64,000 nt of DNA from Sphingomonas sp. PAMC26645 (GTDB lineage: Bacteria; Pseudomonadota; Alphaproteobacteria; Sphingomonadales; Sphingomonadaceae). Shown here in pieces: positions 20,018 to 27,286 of the stretch. Numbering within the stretch: the first letter of the stretch is position 1; every line of letters starts with the position of its first letter. The notes under the pieces are model-generated. The model saw nothing but the letters and a program-made list of their open reading frames with translations. It was not told the DNA's origin and searched no databases. The stretch is taken from contig NZ_CP039249.1 of NCBI RefSeq assembly GCF_004795835.1, forward strand, positions 558,001 through 622,000, written 5' to 3'. A program made the position numbers and the translations under genes.

Positions 20018-21489
20018 AGACCGCAATAGTCATCGGCGCAGGTTTCGGCGGGCTGGCGCTCGCGATCCGGCTGCAATCCGCGGGCGTGCAGACGACGATC
20101 GTCGAGAGCCGCGACAAGCCGGGCGGGCGTGGGTATTTCTGGGAGCACGACGGCTTCACGTTCGATGCGGGGCCGACGGTCATCACCGATCCGGACTGCC
20201 TGCGCGAGCTGTGGGCGCTGACCGGGCGGGACATGAGCGAGGACGTGACGCTCGATCCGGTGCTGCCGTTCTACCGGCTGAACTGGCCCGACGGGACGAA
20301 TTTCGACTATACCAACGACGACGTGCAGATGCGCGCCGAGATCGAAAAGCTGCATCCCGGCGACTGGGCGGGATACGAGAAGTTCCTGCAATATTCGGCG
20401 GGGGTGTTCCACGAGGGCTATGAGAAGCTCGGCCATGTCGCGTTCCTCGACTTCGGGTCGATGATCAAGGCGGCGCCTGCGCTGGCGAAATACCAGGCGT
20501 GGCGGTCGGTCTATTCGATCGTGTCGAGCTTCGTGAAGTCGGAGAAGCTGCGCGAGGCGTTGAGCTTCCACACGCTGCTGGTCGGCGGCAACCCGATGAC
20601 GACGAGCGCGATCTATGCGCTGATCCACAAGCTGGAGCGTGATGGCGGGGTGTGGTTCGCGCGCGGCGGGACCAACCGGCTGGTGGCGGCGCTGGTGACG
20701 CAGTTCGAGCGGCTGGGCGGCGTGCTACGGCTCGACGATCCGGTGACGTCGATCGAGACTCTGGGCGATCGTGCGACCGGCGTGACCTGCGCGAGCGGCT
20801 GGTCGGGTCAGGCGGATGCGATCGCGGCGAACAGCGACATCATGCACACCTATCGCGACCTGCTGGCCACGTCGCGCAGCGCCAAGCGGAAAACCGGGTC
20901 GCTCGAGCGGAAGAAATATTCGCCGTCGCTGTTCGTGGTGCATTTCGGGATCAAGGGCACGTGGCCGGGCATCCCGCACCACATGATCCTGTTCGGGCCG
21001 CGCTATAAGGGGCTGCTCGAGGACATTTACGACCACGGCGTGCTGAGCGAGGACTTCTCGCTGTACCTGCATCACCCGACCGTGACCGATCCTTCTTTGG
21101 CGCCGGAGGGGCATTCGACGTTCTATGCGTTGGCGCCGGTGCCGCATCTCGGGAAATTCCCTGTCGACTGGGACGAGATCGCGCCGATTCTGGAGAAGCG
21201 CATCCTCGACGAGATCGGACGGCGGTTGATCCCGGATATCCATGAGCGGATCGTGACGAAATTCTCGTACGCGCCGAAGGATTTCGCGGAGGATCTCAAT
21301 GCGCATCTGGGTAGCGCATTCTCGCTGGAGCCGGTGCTGACGCAGAGCGCGTATTTCCGTGTGCATAATCGCGACGAGCATATTCCGAATTTGTACTTCG
21401 TGGGCGCTGGAACGCATCCGGGTGCTGGCATTCCGGGGGTTGTCGGGAGTGCGAAGGCTACGGCGGCACTGATGCTCGGCGAACAATAG
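20014..21489 (+). CDS. crtI: Phytoene desaturase CrtI
   Basis: The 491-residue FAD enzyme should introduce four double bonds into phytoene to give lycopene. The N-terminus has the dinucleotide fold VIGAGFGGLALAIRLQSAG followed by KPGGRGYFWEHDGFTFDAGP. The C-terminus has the bacterial carotenoid desaturase signature YFVGAGTHPGAGIPGVVGSA. The length is that of normal bacterial CrtI. It overlaps crtY and is separated from crtB by two other genes, which is unusual. Confidence 0.96.
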   Translation: MKTAIVIGAGFGGLALAIRLQSAGVQTTIVESRDKPGGRGYFWEHDGFTFDAGPTVITDPDCLRELWALTGRDMSEDVTLDPVLPFYRLNWPDGTNFDYTNDDVQMRAEIEKLHPGDWAGYEKFLQYSAGVFHEGYEKLGHVAFLDFGSMIKAAPALAKYQAWRSVYSIVSSFVKSEKLREALSFHTLLVGGNPMTTSAIYALIHKLERDGGVWFARGGTNRLVAALVTQFERLGGVLRLDDPVTSIETLGDRATGVTCASGWSGQADAIAANSDIMHTYRDLLATSRSAKRKTGSLERKKYSPSLFVVHFGIKGTWPGIPHHMILFGPRYKGLLEDIYDHGVLSEDFSLYLHHPTVTDPSLAPEGHSTFYALAPVPHLGKFPVDWDEIAPILEKRILDEIGRRLIPDIHERIVTKFSYAPKDFAEDLNAHLGSAFSLEPVLTQSAYFRVHNRDEHIPNLYFVGAGTHPGAGIPGVVGSAKATAALMLGEQ

Positions 21490-21536
21490 GCTTAACAAGC
21501 TTTTATCGTCTGATAGAGTTATCCGAAACGGTGTGA

Positions 21537-21542
21537 TTGACA
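21537..21542 (+). promoter_or_regulatory. Possible -35 element ahead of the small peptide gene
   Basis: A perfect TTGACA stands 134 bases before the peptide ATG, in an AT-richer patch. A convincing -10 at 16-18 bases is not present (GATACT lies 13 bases on), so this is a weak call. Confidence 0.3.
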
Positions 21543-21675
21543 TCTGTTATTTGACGATACTTCCTCGGAAGGTCGTGACTAACTCCGTAATGGCGGCATC
21601 AAGAGTAGATGCCGGCAGCCATCATTCTAGCATCCCTTTAGACCGGATTTTGGTCAGCAAAAGAGGGGATGCATC

Positions 21676-21948
21676 ATGGCCATTACTGTCAAGAGCGTGG
21701 ACTGGAACGGTATCAGCAGCGACGAGCAGCAGAAGATCCGCGACATCATCGGCAAGAACTTCGACGGACAGACGGTCGAGGTCGGCGAAACGCCCCTGGA
21801 GGCAAACGGCGGCAACGCCTGCACGACGGCCTGCTCTATCGCGCAGCAGGCCGCCCAGGCCGCATGTAGCCTCCTGCCTTGGCCTGCGAGCACGGTCTGC
21901 AATTTTGCCGCCGAGAAGGCCGGTGATTTTTGTCGGAGCCAGTGCTGA
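21676..21948 (+). CDS. Cysteine-patterned small peptide, putative secreted helical hairpin
   Basis: The 90-residue product has a strong Shine-Dalgarno GAGGGG seven bases before its ATG. Residues 1-44 are acidic and cysteine-free (DWNGISSDEQQKIRDIIGKN region). After Gly45-Gly46 the C-terminal half holds cysteines at 49, 53, 64, 75, 86 and 90. The spacing is CX3C-X10-C-X10-C-X10-CX3C, symmetric about residue 69.5, where Pro68-Trp69-Pro70 would make a turn. This suggests an antiparallel helical hairpin with nested disulfides (49-90, 53-86, 64-75), as in alpha-hairpinin-type peptides, possibly released from a leader at the GG. The family is not recognised and no peptide-processing or C39 exporter gene is adjacent. 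Confidence 0.75.
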   Translation: MAITVKSVDWNGISSDEQQKIRDIIGKNFDGQTVEVGETPLEANGGNACTTACSIAQQAAQAACSLLPWPASTVCNFAAEKAGDFCRSQC

Positions 21949-21958
21949 GATAGTATGC

Positions 21959-21983
21959 GGGTGCCGCGATCGCGGCGGCACCC
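21959..21983 (+). terminator. Hairpin after the small peptide gene
   Basis: A nine-base-pair stem GGGTGCCGC / GCGGCACCC begins 11 bases after the peptide stop. It is followed by AAATACT and not by a T-run, so it may protect the transcript end or terminate only weakly. Confidence 0.45.
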
Positions 21984-22041
21984 AAATACTCGAGCCGGGT
22001 ACCTGCTTGTGACGGGGTATCACATCCCCTAACGCGGGCAC

Positions 22042-22623
22042 ATGAAACGTCTTGCTGTGTATTGCGGGTCGGCGACGCCGGCTGATCCTGTCTATATCGA
22101 GGGCGCTCGGGCGCTGGGATTGGCTTTTGCCGAGCGGGGGATTGGCCTCGTTTATGGCGGCGGGCGGACCGGGCTCATGGGTGCGATCGCGGATGGGGCG
22201 CTTGAGGGCGGCGGCGAGGTGATCGGCGTCATTCCGCAGGCGCTGGTCGATGCGGAGGTCGCGCACCGGGGGCTTACCGAGTTGCACGTCGTCAGCGGCA
22301 TGCATCAGCGCAAGCAGATGTTTACCGATCTCTCCGACGGGTTCGTGACGATCCCGGGTGGGACGGGGACTATGGACGAGCTGTGGGAGGCGCTGAGCTG
22401 GGCGCAGCTTGGGTATCATGCGGATCCGGTCGGGTTGCTCAATACGGCTGGGTATTATGATCACCTGATCGCGTTCTGGGAGAAGATGGGCGAGGTTGGT
22501 TTTTTGCGGCCGCAGCACCGGGATCTGCTGATCGTGGCGGATACGCTGGATGTGCTGCTCGACCGGATGGCGAGACATGTGCCGACGCAGCCGATCGTGC
22601 GGATGAACGCGTCGGATTTGTGA
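22042..22623 (+). CDS. LOG family cytokinin/nucleotide phosphoribohydrolase
   Basis: The 193-residue protein has the lysine-decarboxylase-like Rossmann motif of the LOG family. YCGSATPADP is near the start, GLVYGGGRTGLMGAIADGAL binds the nucleotide, and PGGTGTMDE is the diagnostic active-site motif. SGMHQRKQMF precedes it. These enzymes release the base or ribose 5-phosphate from nucleoside 5'-monophosphates; in bacteria the true substrate is often AMP or a cytokinin nucleotide. It sits between crtI and crtB on the same strand, without an obvious carotenoid role. Confidence 0.9.
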   Translation: MKRLAVYCGSATPADPVYIEGARALGLAFAERGIGLVYGGGRTGLMGAIADGALEGGGEVIGVIPQALVDAEVAHRGLTELHVVSGMHQRKQMFTDLSDGFVTIPGGTGTMDELWEALSWAQLGYHADPVGLLNTAGYYDHLIAFWEKMGEVGFLRPQHRDLLIVADTLDVLLDRMARHVPTQPIVRMNASDL

Positions 22624-22652
22624 GGTTCGACACGATGAACTTCGTCGCTTCT

Positions 22653-22731
22653 TGTTCTCCCGCGAAAGCGGGAGCCCAGGAGTCGCTGGCGCAGCGTTTG
22701 TGGTCCTGGGCCCCCGCCTTCGCGGGGGAAC
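22653..22731. repeat. Palindromic repeat, family C copy 2, abutting crtB
   Basis: Arms TTCTCCCGCGAAAGCGGGAG and CCCCCGCCTTCGCGGGGGAA with GCCCAGG / CCTGGGC inside form a long hairpin. The right arm ends four bases before the crtB ATG, and its GGGGGA is the only Shine-Dalgarno-like sequence there. Confidence 0.85.
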
Positions 22732-22735
22732 TAGA

Positions 22736-23683
22736 ATGAGCCAGGCACTCCCGAGCCGCGAGGCGATCGTCGCGACCGCGCATGAGTCGATTTCGCGGGG
22801 GTCGAAGAGTTTTGCCGCTGCCAGCCTGTTGTTCGACAAGCCTACGCGGGAGCGGGCTTGGCTGCTGTATGCGTGGTGCCGGCGGTGCGATGATATTGCC
22901 GATGGGCAGGATCATGGGCACGGGATGACCGTGGTCGAGGACGCTCCGGCGCGGTTGGTGGCTTTGTCGGCGATGACCGAGCAGGCGCTCGCGGGGGAAG
23001 TCGTCGGCGAGCCAGCGTTCGATGCGTTGCGGATCTTCGCGGCCGAGACTCGGCTGCCGAAGCGGTTCGCGCGCGATCTGGTCGAGGGGTTTGCACTGGA
23101 TGCGCGCGAGTGGCGGCCGCGGTCGGAGAACGACCTGTACAAATATTGCTACCATGTCGCGGGCGTCGTGGGGTGCATGATGGCGATCGCGATGGGCGTC
23201 GATCCCGAGGACGAGGACACGCTCGACCGCGCGTGTGACCTGGGGATGGCGTTCCAGCTCGCCAATATCGCGCGCGATGTCGAGGAGGATGACCGGGTCG
23301 GCCGGTGCTACCTGCCTGAGGACTGGCTGGTCGAGATGGACTTTCCGCCGGGTCAGCACATGAAGCCGCCGTTCCGATCTCGCCTCGCGGTGTTGACGAA
23401 GCGGATGGCGGATCGGGCTGCGGCGTTCGAGGCTAGTGCGCGGGAGGGGACGCCGGCGCTATCGTTCCGTTCGGCGTGGGCGGTGTTGTCCGCGGCGGGG
23501 ATCTATGGCGCTATCGGAAGGACCGTGGCGGCGCGCGGGGAGCACGCTTGGGATCACCGGGTGACGACGTCTGGGATGCAGAAGGTTGGGTTTATCGTGA
23601 CGGCGGCGCGGGAAGCTGCGCGGCGGGATACGCTGTATCCGCGGACAGCGCGGGATGCGCGGCTGTGGACACGGCCTCGCTGA
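22736..23683 (+). CDS. crtB: Phytoene synthase CrtB
   Basis: The 315-residue enzyme condenses two geranylgeranyl diphosphates to phytoene, the first carotenoid step. Both aspartate-rich motifs are present: CRRCDDIADGQ near residue 47 and NIARDVEEDDRVGRCYLPED near residue 178, which also carries the YLP signature. YCYHVAGVVGCMM is the second family signature. The start at MSQALPSRE was chosen from homology and because upstream codons encode the palindromic repeat. The TGTTC-to-AACTAG repeat arm supplies its ribosome-binding site. With crtY and crtI it completes a beta-carotene pathway. Confidence 0.95.
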   Translation: MSQALPSREAIVATAHESISRGSKSFAAASLLFDKPTRERAWLLYAWCRRCDDIADGQDHGHGMTVVEDAPARLVALSAMTEQALAGEVVGEPAFDALRIFAAETRLPKRFARDLVEGFALDAREWRPRSENDLYKYCYHVAGVVGCMMAIAMGVDPEDEDTLDRACDLGMAFQLANIARDVEEDDRVGRCYLPEDWLVEMDFPPGQHMKPPFRSRLAVLTKRMADRAAAFEASAREGTPALSFRSAWAVLSAAGIYGAIGRTVAARGEHAWDHRVTTSGMQKVGFIVTAAREAARRDTLYPRTARDARLWTRPR

Positions 23684-23700
23684 TTGCCGGCGTCTACCTT

Positions 23701-23753
23701 GTTCTCCCGCGAAGGCGGGAGTCCAGTCTGGGTCCCCGCCTTCGCGGGGAAAC
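23701..23753. repeat. Palindromic intergenic repeat, family C copy 3
   Basis: A compact version, GTTCTCCCGCGAAGGCGGGA then CCCCGCCTTCGCGGGGAAAC, lies between the converging crtB and a small hypothetical gene. The right arm abuts the latter's stop codon. Confidence 0.85.
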
Positions 23754-23756
23754 AGT

Positions 23757-23987
23757 CTAGCCCTGCGACTTGACCTTGCCAGTCTTCGCCATCAACTGGC
23801 CCTGCGCACGGCAGTTCGCGCCGATCATCGGGTACGGAACGTCGGTGTTCTGCGCCAACTGATCGGGGAGCGCCGCGCGGCACTGCGCCATAGTCTCGTA
23901 GCGCGCCGGGATCACCCGCGCTTCGGTGCAGTTCACGTTGCCGTCACCGCAGCCCATGATGGCCATGACGTAGAACAGCGGTTCCAT
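23757..23987 (-). CDS. Small cysteine-containing hypothetical protein
   Basis: With the start at MEPLFYVMAI the product has 76 residues and a Shine-Dalgarno GGAG eight bases upstream. A short hydrophobic start is followed by GCGDGNVNCTEARVIPARYE, then TMAQCRAALPDQLAQN and GANCRAQGQLM, giving four cysteines spread over the chain. Proteins of this pattern are found in sphingomonads, but no function is known. The long upstream extension in the same frame overlaps the ABC transporter start and was rejected. Confidence 0.7.
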   Translation of the reverse strand: MEPLFYVMAIMGCGDGNVNCTEARVIPARYETMAQCRAALPDQLAQNTDVPYPMIGANCRAQGQLMAKTGKVKSQG

Positions 23988-24108
23988 TTCATTCTCCAGT
24001 GGATCGCCGTGGCCGACATCGGACACGGTAATTAAAGCGACGAAGTGGCAGGATTGTTCCCCCAACTGCTTTCGCCGGGGCTTGACTGCGCCTACATCGC
24101 ATCGATCC

Positions 24109-25938
24109 ATGCCCCCTGACACCTACACCTCCACCCGCGCGGACCAGCCCTTGCTGCCGACGCTTCGCCGCTTCCTGCCGTTCCTGTGGCCGGCGGGGCA
24201 GCCCAGGCTGAAGGCGCGGATCGTCGTCGCGATGCTGCTCGTGATCGCGTCGAAGCTGATCCAGGTCTTTGGCGCCGCGTTCACGCTGAAATACGCGGTC
24301 GACCGGATGGCGGGGAACGATCGCACCGCGCTGACGCTCGTCGTGTTGCTGGTGGTTGGGTACGCGGCGTCGCGGTTCGGGACGACGCTGTTCGACAATC
24401 TGCGCAACGCGGTGTTCGAGCGCGTCGGGCAGGACGCGTCGCGGCGACTGGCGGCACAGGTCTTTCGCCATCTGCATGCGCTGAGCCTCGATTTTCACCT
24501 GTCCAGGCGGACTGGCGCGGTCACCAAGGTAGTCGAGCGCGGCACCAAGAGCATCGATACGATGCTGTATTTTCTGCTGTTCAACATCGCGCCCACCGTG
24601 TTTGAACTGGTGCTGGTGCTGGGACTGTTCTGGACCAAGTTCGGCTGGCCGCTGGTCGTCGCGACCGTGGTGATGGTGGTCGGTTATATCGCGTTCACGC
24701 GGATGGTGACCGACTGGCGCAATGCGTTGCGTGCGCGGATGAACGACCTCGATACCGGCGCGGTCGCGCATGCGGTGGATTCGCTGCTGAACTTCGAGAC
24801 GGTGAAGTATTTCGGCGCGGAGGAGCGCGAGGCGCGGCGCTACGACAGCGCGATCACCGCCTATTCCGAGGCGGCGGTGAAGAGCGAGAATTCGCTCGCG
24901 TGGTTGAACCTCGGCCAGGCGCTGATCACCAATGTGATGCTGGCGGGCGGCATGGGGTTCGTCGTGTGGCGGTGGAGCCGCGGCGAGGCGTCGGCGGGCG
25001 ACGTGGTGTTTGTGTCGACGCTGCTGGCGCAGTTGTTTCGGCCGCTCGACCTGTTGGGGATGGTGTATCGGACGATCCGGCAGGGTGCGCTCGACATGGC
25101 GGCGATGTTCGACCTGATCGATACGCCCGCGACCGTGGTCGATGCGCCGGGTGCGCCGGCGCTGGCGGTGAGCGCGGGGCATGTCCGGTTCGAAAACGTA
25201 TCGTTCGGATACGATGCCGGACGGCCGATCCTTCGCGACCTGGAGCTGGACGTGCCTGCCGGATCGACACTGGCCGTGGTCGGGCCGTCGGGTGCGGGCA
25301 AGTCGACGCTCGCGCGATTGCTGTACCGGTTTTACGATCTGACAGGCGGGCGGATTACCGTCGATGGGCAGGATATCGCGCAGGTGCGGCAGGCTTCGCT
25401 GCGGGCTGCGATCGGCATCGTGCCGCAGGATACGGTGCTGTTTAACGACACGATCGGCTACAACATCGCCTATGGGCGCGAGGGTGCGGAGATGCCGGAG
25501 GTCGAGGTTGCCGCCAAGGGCGCGGCGATCGCCGGGTTCATCGAGCGCCAGCCGCTGGGATATGAAACGCGCGTGGGCGAGCGTGGGTTGAAGCTGTCGG
25601 GTGGCGAGAAGCAGCGCGTGGCGATCGCGCGGACTTTGTTGAAGAACCCGCCGATCCTGATCCTAGACGAGGCGACGTCGGCGCTGGACAGCCGGACCGA
25701 GGCTGAGATTCTCGATACGCTAGAGGCGATCGAGCGTGGGCGGACGACGATCGTGATCGCGCACCGGCTGTCCACGGTGGTTCATGCGGACCAGATCGTC
25801 GTGCTGGAGGCGGGGCGGATCGTCGAGAAGGGGACGCATGGCGCGCTGCTGCGGCAGGGCGGCGTGTATGCGGAGATGTGGAACCGGCAGGCGCAGGAGC
25901 GCGCCGGGGATGATGATGGGGCGCTGGCGGCGGAGTAA
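24109..25938 (+). CDS. Atm1/HMT1-type ABC exporter
   Basis: The 609-residue half transporter has an N-terminal membrane domain with six hydrophobic helices (from ARIVVAMLLVIASKLIQVFG to GQALITNVMLAGGMGFVVWR). The hallmark FHLSRRTGAVTKVVERGTKS of the Atm1 branch is present. The nucleotide-binding domain has Walker A VVGPSGAGKSTLARLLYRF, signature LSGGEKQRVAIARTLLK, Walker B ILILDEATSALD and the H-loop IAHRLS. Relatives export glutathione-metal or sulfur compounds for iron-sulfur assembly or metal tolerance. ATG 24109 was preferred to a TTG nine codons upstream. It acts as a homodimer in the inner membrane. Confidence 0.92.
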   Translation: MPPDTYTSTRADQPLLPTLRRFLPFLWPAGQPRLKARIVVAMLLVIASKLIQVFGAAFTLKYAVDRMAGNDRTALTLVVLLVVGYAASRFGTTLFDNLRNAVFERVGQDASRRLAAQVFRHLHALSLDFHLSRRTGAVTKVVERGTKSIDTMLYFLLFNIAPTVFELVLVLGLFWTKFGWPLVVATVVMVVGYIAFTRMVTDWRNALRARMNDLDTGAVAHAVDSLLNFETVKYFGAEEREARRYDSAITAYSEAAVKSENSLAWLNLGQALITNVMLAGGMGFVVWRWSRGEASAGDVVFVSTLLAQLFRPLDLLGMVYRTIRQGALDMAAMFDLIDTPATVVDAPGAPALAVSAGHVRFENVSFGYDAGRPILRDLELDVPAGSTLAVVGPSGAGKSTLARLLYRFYDLTGGRITVDGQDIAQVRQASLRAAIGIVPQDTVLFNDTIGYNIAYGREGAEMPEVEVAAKGAAIAGFIERQPLGYETRVGERGLKLSGGEKQRVAIARTLLKNPPILILDEATSALDSRTEAEILDTLEAIERGRTTIVIAHRLSTVVHADQIVVLEAGRIVEKGTHGALLRQGGVYAEMWNRQAQERAGDDDGALAAE

Positions 25939-26070
25939 CAGCGCGAGTAGCCGTGGGTAGCCGTCGGTTATAGCGTGCCCACGCCGCCGCTCCCGCTGCG
26001 TTGAGCAGTTCCGTTCTCATCCCGTAAAGCAAGTACGGCGGCCGCATTCGAACGGCAGCCTTCCTTCCTT

Positions 26071-26123
26071 GTTCTCCCGCGGAGGCGGGAGCCCAGTCTG
26101 GGTCCTCGCCTTCGCGGGGAAAC
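26071..26123. repeat. Palindromic intergenic repeat, family C copy 4
   Basis: A compact family C element, GTTCTCCCGCGGAGGCGGGA to CGCCTTCGCGGGGAAAC, between the ABC exporter gene and the converging aspartyl-protease-like gene. Confidence 0.85.
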
Positions 26124-26180
26124 ACGCTTGGCGACGGCGTCCTAGGAACTTGTGCGTTCCCCACCATTAACGGACCAAGT

Positions 26181-27152
26181 CTACCCGCAGGTGAGGCGGA
26201 TCTGTTTGGCGGGTTTGTCGAAGACGATCGAGGAGCAGCGGTCGAGCAGGTCGGCGCCGATCGTCAGGCGATCGCGGCTGGCGTCGCGCTTGCCCTTGGC
26301 GATGACGACGATCTCGTCGGGGTCGGGTGGCGGCGCGTCGGCATCGGGGATCGCGGCGGCGCTGCCGACGTCGGTGGTGCGGACGCCGAGCGACGATAGC
26401 GCGAGCGGGCCGACGAGGAGCGGGGTGGCGAGCGTCATCGTGCGGACGGGTCGGGCGATACCGAAGGCGATCTCGACCGGTGCGGTTAAACCGACCAGCG
26501 TGCCGCGCTGCGCCTGCGCGATCAGCGTGGCGGCGTTGGCGGTGACGGTCGTGCGCGGATGATAGGGATCGAAGCGGACCCGGATCGGCTGGCCGCCGAT
26601 CGTGATCTGCGCGAAGGTCCCGGAGAGCTTCCCCAGCAGGCCGCCGCCGTCGACCATCGGCAACGCGACGGTCCGCTCGCCGGCGCGCGGCGCGTTCAGG
26701 AGGATGCGCACGACGGGTTCGGGCAGCGACGCCGGGCCGATGCTGCCGTCGCCGACATCCGCATAGGGCCGGCCGACCCAGCGCGGGTCGGCAGCCTTCC
26801 CCTTGGTCTCGTGCTTGCGGCTGGGAAAGCTGATCCGCCGTTTCACCGCATTGGTCCCGAACGTCATGGGGCGGACCGTCGTCGCCTGCATCGCGCCTTG
26901 CCCGCCGACCGAATAGCCGAGGCCCAACGCGCCGCCCTTCAGGGCAAGTCGCTCGGCGACTGCGGTCGTGACGAAGACCAGGCCGGGCGCGGCGGGATCG
27001 ACGCGCAGGGTGACGGGCTTGCCGTCGATCGTTGCGGCGATCATCCCGCCGACCGGTACGTCGCGGATGGCCGGGGCCGTGTCGCCGGCTAGCGCGACGC
27101 TGCTTACGAGCACCGATGCCGCCACGCCGGTTCTAAAGATATTGGCGATCAT
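26181..27152 (-). CDS. Exported protein, possible inactive retropepsin-like fold
   Basis: The 323-residue protein has a signal peptide cleaved after VALAG near residue 23. Two halves show similar beta segments: MIAATIDGKPVTLRVDPAAP and AQITIGGQPIRVRFDPYHPR, each followed by a short T-V-type strand. This is the layout of two-domain aspartic proteases, but the catalytic D-T/S-G triplets are not seen (DPAAPG and DPYHPR stand in their places). A C-terminal part has an acidic PPPDPDEIVVIAKGKRD stretch and a Cys pair near the end. The assignment is tentative and no enzymatic role is claimed. Confidence 0.55.
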   Translation of the reverse strand: MIANIFRTGVAASVLVSSVALAGDTAPAIRDVPVGGMIAATIDGKPVTLRVDPAAPGLVFVTTAVAERLALKGGALGLGYSVGGQGAMQATTVRPMTFGTNAVKRRISFPSRKHETKGKAADPRWVGRPYADVGDGSIGPASLPEPVVRILLNAPRAGERTVALPMVDGGGLLGKLSGTFAQITIGGQPIRVRFDPYHPRTTVTANAATLIAQAQRGTLVGLTAPVEIAFGIARPVRTMTLATPLLVGPLALSSLGVRTTDVGSAAAIPDADAPPPDPDEIVVIAKGKRDASRDRLTIGADLLDRCSSIVFDKPAKQIRLTCG

Positions 27153-27286
27153 CGTGAGGTCTCCGGCGTCAGGCGCCGCGATCTTGCCGCGTCATATCGT
27201 ATTCGCAACGAATTTATGATCGGTAATGATCGGATAACCAATGCAGGCTCGCCCCTCGACGGGCGACTGCGCGACGCCTAGATCGC

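Noticed and set aside
21676..25938. Bacteriocin export pair (small peptide plus the ABC exporter at 24109)
   Set aside because: The ABC protein has Atm1-type motifs, no C39 peptidase domain, and is separated by three genes including crtB, so a shared role is not supported.
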